Shown here: positions 14,148 through 20,925 of the stretch, in pieces
Layout of the letters: every line of letters starts with the position of its first letter
Numbering within the stretch: position 1 is the first letter of the stretch
Position numbers and translations under genes: made by a program
The notes under the pieces: model-generated
Database searches by the model: none
Told to the model about the DNA's origin: nothing
Seen by the model: only the letters and a program-made list of their open reading frames with translations
From: Deltaproteobacteria bacterium
Lineage (GTDB): Bacteria; Desulfobacterota; DSM-4660; Desulfatiglandales; Desulfatiglandaceae
Assembly (NCBI GenBank): GCA_011051075.1
Contig: DREN01000180.1
Location: 1-23,252 of the forward strand
Direction of reading: 5' to 3'
DNA: 23,252 nt

Positions 14148-15545
14148 CCCGTCATTTTCAACAAAACCCGCCTTCTCCAGCCGGTATCTCAGGGAACGCA
14201 GGTTGATGCCCAACAGTTCGGCGGCCCTCCGCTTTGACCCACGGGCAATCTCCATGGCCCTGGAAATATAATCCCTTTCAATTTCCCACATAACCTCGTC
14301 CAGCCGGATCCCTTCCGGTCCCAGATCAGGCGTCCGGTTTATTCTCTCAAGCCCCCTTTCTCTCAGGCAGGAGAGGGCAAGGCTGTCGGGCAGGACTATC
14401 TTAGATCTCTCCAGGGCAACACTTCGCTCAACAATATTCTCCAACTCCCTCACGTTCCCGGGAAACGAATAGTTGTTCAGGATATCCATGGCATAGGTGG
14501 AGATCTTTCTGATGTCCTTTCCCATTTCCATGGAGAATTTCTCAAGAAAATAGTGGGCCAGGAGGGGCAGATCTCCCTCCCTGTCTCTTAACGGTGGGAT
14601 ATTTATGGGAATAACGTTCAGTCGGAAGTAGAGGTCTTCCCTGAAGTTATTATCAATGACCTCCCTTTCAAGATCCCTGTTGGTGGCTGAAATGAAACGG
14701 ACGTCAACGGTCTTGACCTGAGTGCCGCCCACCGCGGTGAAGGTCCTGTCCTGGACCACCCTCAGGAGTTTCACCTGAATAACCAGGGAAAGCTCACCCA
14801 CTTCATCTAAAAAAACTGTACCTCCGTGGGCAGTATCAAACAGCCCCTCCTTGTCTATCAAGGCCCCGGTAAATGCACCCTTCCTATATCCGAACAGTTC
14901 GCTCTCTATGAGGCTCTCAGGGATTCCACCGCAGTTGATCACAACAAAGGGCTTATCACGTCTCTCGCTAAGGCTGTGAATTGCCCTGGCTACAAGTTCC
15001 TTTCCTGTCCCGCTCTCACCGGAAATGAGGATGTTCGTCCTTGTCTGCGAGACCCTTTCAACAAGATCGTATATCTTTCTCATCTGGGGGCTTTCCCCCA
15101 CCAGGGACCCGAAATGGAGATCGATTTTCGGACCCACGCCCTTTTCTTTAGGCCCTGTCCTGGATCCAAGTGCGTCCCTGATCACCCTCTTGAAGTCAAG
15201 GACCTTGAAAGGCTTTGGGATATAATCGTAGGCACCTTCCTTCATGGCCTCCACAGCGGTCTCGGCACTGGCAAAGGCCGAGATCAGGACGACCGTGGCC
15301 CCTGGATCAACGTCCTTGGCCTTTTTCAGGACGCCTATGCCGTTGATGTTCCGCATACGGATATCTGTAATAATCAGGTCAAAGGACTCCCGGTCCAGGA
15401 TATGGCAGGCCTGCTCACCGTCATGGGCAACGGTCACCCGGTACCCTTCCTGAACAAGCATGATTTCCAGGAATTCCCGCATACTCTCCTCGTCGTCAAC
15501 TATCAGGATCTTGAATTTATCTTCTCCAGACAATCTTTCCCCCAA
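14121..15545 (-). CDS. Sigma54-dependent response regulator (NtrC/PilR family)
   Basis: A three-domain two-component activator, about 474 residues. The receiver domain (about 10-125) has the phosphoacceptor D61 in ITDIRM, with acidic DD at 17-18 and a PKPF lysine. The AAA+ domain (about 145-380) has Walker A GESGTGKE, the sigma54-contacting GAFTGA loop and EVGELSL. The C-terminus (about 430-470) is a Fis-type helix-turn-helix. No ATG is available at the 5' end: the likely start is TTG 15545 or TTG 15533, inside the end of pyrC (29-base overlap). The receiver is most like PilR, but no sensor kinase or pilus gene lies nearby. Its targets are unknown. Confidence 0.88.
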   Translation of the reverse strand: MGERLSGEDKFKILIVDDEESMREFLEIMLVQEGYRVTVAHDGEQACHILDRESFDLIITDIRMRNINGIGVLKKAKDVDPGATVVLISAFASAETAVEAMKEGAYDYIPKPFKVLDFKRVIRDALGSRTGPKEKGVGPKIDLHFGSLVGESPQMRKIYDLVERVSQTRTNILISGESGTGKELVARAIHSLSERRDKPFVVINCGGIPESLIESELFGYRKGAFTGALIDKEGLFDTAHGGTVFLDEVGELSLVIQVKLLRVVQDRTFTAVGGTQVKTVDVRFISATNRDLEREVIDNNFREDLYFRLNVIPINIPPLRDREGDLPLLAHYFLEKFSMEMGKDIRKISTYAMDILNNYSFPGNVRELENIVERSVALERSKIVLPDSLALSCLRERGLERINRTPDLGPEGIRLDEVMWEIERDYISRAMEIARGSKRRAAELLGINLRSLRYRLEKAGFVENDGSKGYVGGT

Positions 15546-16797
15546 CCATGGTCAGGTTATTTCTTCCTTTGAGCCTCTGCCCTATGAAGGGGGAATTCTT
15601 GCTCTTTGACAGGATCTGGTCTTCTTCAAACAGATACTGTTCCCCTGGATCGATCAGGGCCAGATCGGCCTCCCCTCCTTGAACGAGGCGGCCACCGCTG
15701 AGTCCCAGGATCCGGGCAGGACTGAAGGATAGTTTTTTTACGGCTTTCGCCAGGCTCAATACCCCCTCCCTGACCAGGGCCAGGGTAAGGGGCAGGGCGG
15801 TCTCAAGACCTATCATTCCGAAGGCGGCCTGCTCAAAGGGGACCTGTTTCTCGCGGGAGCCATGAGGGGCATGGTCAGTGGCAATTACATCTATAACTCC
15901 CTCAGACAGTCCTTCCTTGATCGCCTCCATATCCCTGCGGGTCCTGAGTGGGGGGTTGACCTTGAATACGGGATTAAGGCCCTGAACTATGCCGTGGTCC
16001 AGGGTAAAGTAGTGTGGGGCGGTCTCTGCCGTAACCGGCAGACCCTCTTCCTTGGCCCTTCTGATTAATGACACCGATCCTGAGGTACTCACATGAGCAA
16101 TATGAACGGGGGCGCCCGTGAGCCTTGACAGGGCAATCTCCCTGTACACGACGATCTCTTCACTGGCCGCAGGTATACCCTCCAGACCGATCCGGGCCGA
16201 TACCTCTCCCTCGTTCATCACCCCTTTACCTGAGAGAACCTTATCTTCGCAATGGGAGATCACCTTCAGGCCGTGAACGGCTGCCTGTTCCAGTGCCCTT
16301 CTCATAAGCCCGCTGTTGGCAACAGGGAAGCCATCGTCCGACAGGCCAACGGCGCCTGCGTCTTTTAGCTCACTGAAATCGGTGAGGGTCTTCCCTCTCT
16401 GCCCCCTTGTGATAGCGGCAATGGGATGTACCCTTGCCAGGCCTGCCCTTTGCGCCTGATCGAGGATAAAGCGGGTGACAGACCCGCAGTCGTTAACAGG
16501 TCGGGTGTTGGGCATGCACGCAACGGCAGTGTAGCCCCCGGCAACGGCGGACCTTGCTCCGGTGGCAACGGTCTCCTTGTGTTCTTCTCCAGGTTCCCTG
16601 AAATGGACGTGCATGTCAACGAGGCCCGGCACCACAAGCATTCCCGAGGCCTCGATGATCCCCATCCCAGGAGGCTCCTCCCTGTAGGCCCCCGGGGGGG
16701 AAATCCCGGCTATCTTCCCCCCTTCAATCAGCAGATCAACGCATTTCACTGTTTCCGCAACTGGATCTACTAGGTTCCCGCCTCTGATCAGCAACAT
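15517..16797 (-). CDS. pyrC: Dihydroorotase
   Basis: Catalyses the reversible cyclisation of carbamoyl aspartate to dihydroorotate in pyrimidine synthesis. The protein is about 426 residues, the size of class I (PyrC of Bacillus type) enzymes. Zinc and catalytic motifs: DMHVHFREPG near 57, MPNTRPVND near 98, HVSTSGS near 235 and ATDHAPHG near 305. The start at 16797 (MLLIRGGNLVDP) follows AAGGTG by six bases; ATG 16803 and GTG 16806 are in frame just upstream. A strong intrinsic terminator ends only about 33 bases before the start codon, which leaves little room for a separate promoter and suggests attenuation or read-through control. No other pyrimidine gene is in the window. Confidence 0.92.
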   Translation of the reverse strand: MLLIRGGNLVDPVAETVKCVDLLIEGGKIAGISPPGAYREEPPGMGIIEASGMLVVPGLVDMHVHFREPGEEHKETVATGARSAVAGGYTAVACMPNTRPVNDCGSVTRFILDQAQRAGLARVHPIAAITRGQRGKTLTDFSELKDAGAVGLSDDGFPVANSGLMRRALEQAAVHGLKVISHCEDKVLSGKGVMNEGEVSARIGLEGIPAASEEIVVYREIALSRLTGAPVHIAHVSTSGSVSLIRRAKEEGLPVTAETAPHYFTLDHGIVQGLNPVFKVNPPLRTRRDMEAIKEGLSEGVIDVIATDHAPHGSREKQVPFEQAAFGMIGLETALPLTLALVREGVLSLAKAVKKLSFSPARILGLSGGRLVQGGEADLALIDPGEQYLFEEDQILSKSKNSPFIGQRLKGRNNLTMVGGKIVWRR

Positions 16798-16830
16798 ATC
16801 CATCACCTTGTCCGCAGGTCACGGACGACC

Positions 16831-16867
16831 AAAAAAAACCCCCTTGTCTTTTTTAGGACAAGAGGGT
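16831..16867 (-). terminator. Intrinsic terminator between rplQ and pyrC
   Basis: Read on the minus strand, a CCCTCTTGTC arm pairs with GACAAGGGGG around a CTAAAAAA loop (one mismatch in ten pairs), followed by eight T. It is a textbook Rho-independent terminator for transcripts coming from the ribosomal operon. It may also act as a pyrC attenuator because of its closeness to the pyrC start. Confidence 0.88.
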
Positions 16868-16924
16868 GATTATCGATGCTCTATGCAAAAGCATTTTTTT
16901 GATCTGCCTACCCTTTCCATGCAG

Positions 16925-16949
16925 GGCCCAGTACCACGGTGGTCTGGCC
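16925..16949. promoter_or_regulatory. Imperfect palindrome in the rplQ-pyrC gap
   Basis: GGCCCAG-T-ACCAC-G-GTGGT-CTGGCC: the ACCAC/GTGGT core is perfect and the outer GGCC/GGCC arms pair with one bulge. It sits between repeat copy 4 and the terminator before pyrC. It could be a protein-binding operator or an RNA structure of a pyrC leader. No recognised factor matches it. Confidence 0.4.
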
Positions 16950-16985
16950 GACCGAAGGATTCATAACAGGTCATACTTTCATGTG

Positions 16986-17110
16986 TATAGGGTTTCAGAT
17001 AATGATTTTGGCAAGGCCAGAGGGAGGAATCGGAGTAAGTGGTACCCATAGTACATCGTCGACGATTCCGACCGATAACGCAGTCCAAAATCTTTATCTG
17101 GAAGCCTATA
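16986..17110 (+). mobile_element. 125-bp miniature repeat element, copy 4
   Basis: Same element, same plus-strand orientation, although the flanking genes rplQ and pyrC are on the minus strand. Its ends, TATAGGGTTTCAG and CTGGAAGCCTATA, are identical to those of copy 1. The only unique change is G for C in GTGGTACCC. It lies 39 bases past the rplQ stop. Confidence 0.85.
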
Positions 17111-17149
17111 ATACGGCCATACGCACAGGCCCCGCATCAGGAGTAGATA

Positions 17150-17578
17150 TTAGTCCTTTTCCTCCCCTCTTTTCTCTGTGTCTGACCGTTTGGCCTTTTT
17201 CTTCCTTGATTTCATTTCTTCGTCCGATGGGAGCAACTGAATAACTGAAACAGCAGCCCCGTCGCCCCTTCGGAACCCCTTCTTTACGATCCTGAGATAA
17301 CCGCCCTGCCTGTCAAGATATCGATCTTTCAGGTCCCCAAAGAGCTTGTGAACCACTCCTTTGTCCTGCATGTATGCCAGGGCCTGGCGCCTTGCGTGTA
17401 GATCCCCCCGTTTGGCAAGGGTGATCATCTTTTCGGCCAGAGGTCTCATTGCCTTGGCCTTTGCATCGGTTGTAACAATCTGCTCCTGTTCGAACAGGGA
17501 CGTCACCATATTTCGAAGCATGGCCCTGCGGTGACTGGTATTACGTCCCAGTTGTTTCCCTGCCTTCCTGTGCCTCAT
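17150..17578 (-). CDS. rplQ: 50S ribosomal protein L17
   Basis: A 142-residue L17 with the canonical N-terminus MRHRKAGKQLGR and the NMVTSLFEQEQIVTT segment. After the conserved core (ending about VSVIQLLP, residue 117) it carries a charged Lys/Glu-rich tail of about 25 residues (KSRKKKAKRS...), longer than in E. coli. It is the last gene of the ribosomal alpha operon, following rpoA by 69 bases; repeat copy 4 and a terminator come next. Confidence 0.97.
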   Translation of the reverse strand: MRHRKAGKQLGRNTSHRRAMLRNMVTSLFEQEQIVTTDAKAKAMRPLAEKMITLAKRGDLHARRQALAYMQDKGVVHKLFGDLKDRYLDRQGGYLRIVKKGFRRGDGAAVSVIQLLPSDEEMKSRKKKAKRSDTEKRGEEKD

Positions 17579-17647
17579 TTATCTTTTCCCTTTCCCTCTT
17601 ACTGCCGTAAGGACTTGTCCTACCCGGTCTTCTCCTGTCATTGTTCC

Positions 17648-18739
17648 CTATTTCTCCCCATCTGCTTTCTTATCGTCCTGATCAGGTCCTTCCACCTGTT
17701 TTTCCTCTTCTCCGCCTTCTTCCTCATCAGGATCCTTGGGACTGGGAAAGTTATTCAGCTTCATGCCAAGAGAAAGACCCATCTCCTCGAGAATGGCCTT
17801 AATCTCGTTAAGAGACTTCCTTCCAAAGTTTTTAGTCTTCAACATCTCTGCGTCTGTCTTCTGCACCAGTTCGCCTATCAGTGTGATCTTGGCATTTTGC
17901 AGGCAATTGGCGGAGCGCACGGAGAGTTCGAGGTCTGAAACAGGCCGGAATAGGTTTTCGTTCGGGGCCTCGCTCTCCTCCTCCTCTTCCTCTTCCACCG
18001 GCTCAGGTTCTTCCTCAAAATTGATAAAGGGGTTCATCTGCTCCTTGAGAATTTTGGCAGCAAAGGCAACGGCGTCCTCGGGAAGTACGCTCCCGTCCGT
18101 CCAGACCTCCAGGGTCAACTTGTCATAATCGGTGACCTGCCCTACCCTTGCGTTGGTAACCACATAGTTGACCTTTTGAATGGGAGAGAAGACCGCATCC
18201 ATGGGAATAACCCCAATGGGCATCTCCGCAGGCTTGCCGTTTTCCGCCGGGACGTAACCCTTTCCGGTTTTCACCACCATTTCCATATTCAGCCTGGCTT
18301 CTTCATTAAGGGTAGCTACATGCTGATCAGGGTTGAGCACCTCCACGTACTCGTTGGGCTCAATATCTCCAGCCGTAACCGTTCCTTTACCCTCCCGGTG
18401 AAGATAAATTACCGTTTCATCCACCTCGGTTACCTTCAGCTTTATCTCCTTCAGATTCAATATGATATCGGTCACATCCTCGAGGACGCCGGTAATGGTC
18501 GAGAACTCGTGAAGGACCTCATCAAACTTGACGGACACAATCGCCGCACCCTGAAGGGATGAGAGGAGAACACGCCGCAACGAATTTCCGATGGTGATTC
18601 CAAAACCACGTTCCAGGGGTTCGCATACAAATTTCCCATACGTGTTTGTATAACTTCCCTGATTTATTTCAATCCGCTTCGGCTTAATCAACTCGCGCCA
18701 GTTTTTGCTTTTTTGATCTGACAAGAAGGCCTCCAGCAT
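17648..18739 (-). CDS. rpoA: RNA polymerase alpha subunit
   Basis: A 363-residue alpha subunit. The N-terminal dimerisation domain contains ERGFGITIGNSLRRVLLSSL near 43. The C-terminal domain has LSVRSANCLQNAKI, including the Arg and Asn that contact UP-element DNA, and the helix-hairpin-helix around NFGRKSLNEIKAIL. It is longer than the usual roughly 330 residues because of two acidic additions: an uninterrupted Glu run in the interdomain linker (PVEEEEEEESE) and a roughly 30-residue tail rich in Asp, Glu and Lys. Position between rpsD and rplQ is the standard alpha operon order. Confidence 0.97.
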   Translation of the reverse strand: MLEAFLSDQKSKNWRELIKPKRIEINQGSYTNTYGKFVCEPLERGFGITIGNSLRRVLLSSLQGAAIVSVKFDEVLHEFSTITGVLEDVTDIILNLKEIKLKVTEVDETVIYLHREGKGTVTAGDIEPNEYVEVLNPDQHVATLNEEARLNMEMVVKTGKGYVPAENGKPAEMPIGVIPMDAVFSPIQKVNYVVTNARVGQVTDYDKLTLEVWTDGSVLPEDAVAFAAKILKEQMNPFINFEEEPEPVEEEEEEESEAPNENLFRPVSDLELSVRSANCLQNAKITLIGELVQKTDAEMLKTKNFGRKSLNEIKAILEEMGLSLGMKLNNFPSPKDPDEEEGGEEEKQVEGPDQDDKKADGEK

Positions 18740-18805
18740 TTTCTATTTACGATTTTTAATCGATAGTCTTGAACGTCAGAACATCGACCACGGGACATAG
18801 AGACC

Positions 18806-19435
18806 CTATTTGGAATACAACTCAATGACGAGCTGTTCCTGAATGGGCATGGTCAGATCTTCTCGACTGGGAAGGGCTTTCAGCGTTCCCGTGACCTTCT
18901 CCTTATCAACATCAATCCAGTCCGGCACCCCTCTCCTCACCACGGTCTCCATTGCCTCAACAATCTGGGCCACCTTCCTGCTCTTTTCTTTCACCCCGAT
19001 CTCATCTCCGGGTTTTACCTGATAGGAGGGGATGTTGACCTTTTTGCTGTTTACCAGGAAGTGGCTGTGCCTGACCAGTTGCCTTGCCTGTTTCCGGGAA
19101 GCAGCAAAGCCCATCCTGTAGACCACGTTGTCCAACCGCGATTCAAGCAGCAGGAGCAGGTTTGTGCCTGTAATGCCTTTCTGCCTTTCCGCGCGGTCAT
19201 AATAGCCTCGGAACTGCTTTTCAAGCAGCCCGTAAATCCTCTTGACCTTCTGTTTCTCCCTGAGCTGAATCCTGTAGTCAGAGAGCTTTCCTCCCCGCCG
19301 CTGTCCGTGCTGCCCCGGGGCGTACGACCTTCTCTCAAAAGCGCATTTATCACCGTAGCAGCGGTCACCCTTTAAATAAAGTCTCAGATTCTCACGTCGG
19401 CATAACTTGCACGAAGAATCGGTATATCGAGCCAA
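18806..19435 (-). CDS. rpsD: 30S ribosomal protein S4
   Basis: A 209-residue S4, primary 16S rRNA binder and assembly initiator. The N-terminus has C9-x2-C12-x13-C26-x4-C31, so this is the zinc-binding (C+) form rather than the cysteine-free form. The S4 RNA-binding domain is at about 98-160 (ESRLDNVVYRMGFAASRKQARQLVRHSHFLVN). S4 represses the alpha operon in some bacteria; no leader pseudoknot was looked for here. It lies 66 bases before rpoA. Confidence 0.97.
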   Translation of the reverse strand: MARYTDSSCKLCRRENLRLYLKGDRCYGDKCAFERRSYAPGQHGQRRGGKLSDYRIQLREKQKVKRIYGLLEKQFRGYYDRAERQKGITGTNLLLLLESRLDNVVYRMGFAASRKQARQLVRHSHFLVNSKKVNIPSYQVKPGDEIGVKEKSRKVAQIVEAMETVVRRGVPDWIDVDKEKVTGTLKALPSREDLTMPIQEQLVIELYSK

Positions 19436-19493
19436 AACATCCCTCCTGCCCTGATCATTGGTTGTAAGTTATCCGTTTCCCGACCCTTAACCC

Positions 19494-19889
19494 CTACACT
19501 CTTCGTCTTTTCGGAGGGCGGCATCCGTTATGGGGAATAGGCGTTACATCCCTTATAACAGTAACGGTGAAGCCTTCTACCTGCAGAGAGCGCAGGGCGG
19601 CTTCTCTGCCCACACCTGGGCCCTTAACCCGCACCTCCGCCACCCGCATACCCTGATCCATTGCCTGCCTGAGGGCGTCACGCCCGGCAAGCTGAGCGGC
19701 GAACGGGGTGCTCTTTCTCGAGCCCTTGATACCACCCCTTCCAGCGCTGGACTGGGCGATCACATTCCCATTGGGGTCGGTAATAGTGACAATGGTGTTG
19801 TTAAAGGTGGATTGGATATGGATAATTCCGGAGGGCACATTCCTCTTTTCCCTCTTGCTCCTGCTCCTCTTTCTCGACGTTCTTGCCAT
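19494..19889 (-). CDS. rpsK: 30S ribosomal protein S11
   Basis: A 131-residue S11 of normal length. Conserved segments: GIIHIQSTFNNTIVTITDPNGN near 22, SSAGRGGIKGSRKSTPFAAQLA near 48 and the terminal DVTPIPHNGCRPPKRRRV. The basic N-terminus (ARTSRKRSRSKREKR) is typical. It lies between rpsM and rpsD. Confidence 0.97.
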   Translation of the reverse strand: MARTSRKRSRSKREKRNVPSGIIHIQSTFNNTIVTITDPNGNVIAQSSAGRGGIKGSRKSTPFAAQLAGRDALRQAMDQGMRVAEVRVKGPGVGREAALRSLQVEGFTVTVIRDVTPIPHNGCRPPKRRRV

Positions 19890-19908
19890 TTCCGGTTCCC
19901 TCTGATTA

Positions 19909-20280
19909 CTATTTCTTCCTCTTCGACATCACAGATCTGCGGGGGCCCTTTCTTGTCCTTGCATTGGTGCTGGTTCTCTGTCCCCTCACCGGCAGACCTC
20001 TCCTGTGCCTCAGTCCACGATACACGCCGAGATCCATCAATCTCTTAATGTTCATGGAGATCTCCCTTCGGAGGTCTCCCTCAACCTTATACTTCTCGTC
20101 GATGACTTTCCTGATACCTGTAATCTGCTCCGGCGTCAGATCATCCGATTTGGTATCCCAGTCTATCCCAGCCTCTGAGAGTATTTTCTGCGAAGAGGTC
20201 CTCCCGATCCCGTAGATATAGGTGAGGGCGATCTCTATCCTCTTTCCTCTTGGTAAATCGACACCCGCGATTCTTGCCAA
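19909..20280 (-). CDS. rpsM: 30S ribosomal protein S13
   Basis: A 123-residue S13. It begins MARIAGVDLPRGKRIEIALTYIYGIGR with the usual helix-hairpin-helix, and ends with GLRHRRGLPVRGQRTSTNARTRKGPRRSV plus a KRKK tail that contacts tRNA and the 50S bridge. It follows rpmJ after an unusually long gap of about 197 bases that contains an 8-bp tandem repeat. Confidence 0.97.
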   Translation of the reverse strand: MARIAGVDLPRGKRIEIALTYIYGIGRTSSQKILSEAGIDWDTKSDDLTPEQITGIRKVIDEKYKVEGDLRREISMNIKRLMDLGVYRGLRHRRGLPVRGQRTSTNARTRKGPRRSVMSKRKK

Positions 20281-20367
20281 TCTCTGACTCCTCTTTTCCC
20301 TGATGTTCTCCGCCTGACACCCTTAGTGCCTTATCTCCTGTCTTTCTGTCACAAAAACCAAGAAAAC

Positions 20368-20391
20368 CTTTGCGTCTTTGCGTCTTTGCGC
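20368..20391. repeat. 8-bp tandem repeat in the rpmJ-rpsM gap
   Basis: CTTTGCGT, CTTTGCGT and CTTTGCGC occur head to tail (on the minus strand, GACGCAAA-type units). The surrounding 197-base gap (20281-20477) has no gene I can support. Short tandem repeats of this kind recur as scattered intergenic repeats in various bacterial genomes; their role is not established. Confidence 0.65.
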
Positions 20392-20477
20392 GAGGCCATT
20401 TGGGTTGCAGGCGTGGTCCGCGTTAGGCATGCCCGTCACTGAAATCTGCGCTTCAGGCCTGCTCACCACAGCACCTG

Positions 20478-20591
20478 TCATCCCTGTCTCTGCTTATGAC
20501 GCGGGTTCTCACAGATGACCCGAGTGACGCCATGTCGCCGAATGATCTTGCATTTGATGCATATCTTCTTAATTGAAGGTCGTACTTTCAT
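20478..20591 (-). CDS. rpmJ: 50S ribosomal protein L36
   Basis: A 37-residue L36 found by reading the minus strand between infA and rpsM: MKVRPSIKKICIKCK... ending ...NPRHKQRQG. The zinc ligands C11, C14, C27 and H32 are all present, so it is the zinc-binding form. The ATG is 56 bases after the infA stop. Length and position match the usual infA-rpmJ-rpsM order. Confidence 0.96.
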   Translation of the reverse strand: MKVRPSIKKICIKCKIIRRHGVTRVICENPRHKQRQG

Positions 20592-20647
20592 GATGAAAAC
20601 CCCTGTCTATCTCATTTAGCCCCTGTGCCGGCTGGCTCATCTGGTTC

Positions 20648-20872
20648 TCATTCCCGGCTGCCCCGGTAAACGATCCGGCCCTTTGTCAAATCGTACGGGG
20701 AGAGTTCCACCACCACATCATCCCCGGGCAATATCCTTATGAAATGCTTTCTGATTCTACCGGAAATATGACATAAGACACGATGACCGTTCCTGAGTTC
20801 AACCCTGAACATGGCACTGGGTAGGGTTTCAATAACAATCCCTGCGACTTCAATGGTCTCTTCTTTGGGCAT
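20648..20872 (-). CDS. infA: Translation initiation factor IF-1
   Basis: Start set at ATG 20872 (MPKEETIEVAG), the conserved N-terminus; an in-frame ATG at 20902 adds ten residues not seen in the family. The 74-residue single OB-fold protein has the conserved LPSAMFRVELRNGHRVLCHISGRIRK and RILPGDDVVVELSPYDLTKGRI segments. It binds the 30S A site during initiation. It follows secY by only about 53 bases: the map and adk genes frequent at this place are missing. Confidence 0.95.
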   Translation of the reverse strand: MPKEETIEVAGIVIETLPSAMFRVELRNGHRVLCHISGRIRKHFIRILPGDDVVVELSPYDLTKGRIVYRGSRE

Positions 20873-20925
20873 TTCCCTGTGCCTATACCCTGTTCGGTTC
20901 AAGGACTATTGGTGTTATAATGAAT

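Noticed and set aside
14826..15572. 248-codon plus-strand frame opposite the response regulator
   Set aside because: It is antisense to the conserved receiver and AAA+ domains and shows no domain of its own.
16871..16900. A plus-strand terminator from ATGC-AAAA-GCAT followed by T's
   Set aside because: The stem is only four to five base pairs and no plus-strand gene lies upstream to be terminated.
5050..17110. The repeats as a CRISPR array
   Set aside because: The units are 125 bp long, widely scattered between genes and not separated by uniform spacers; no cas gene is present.
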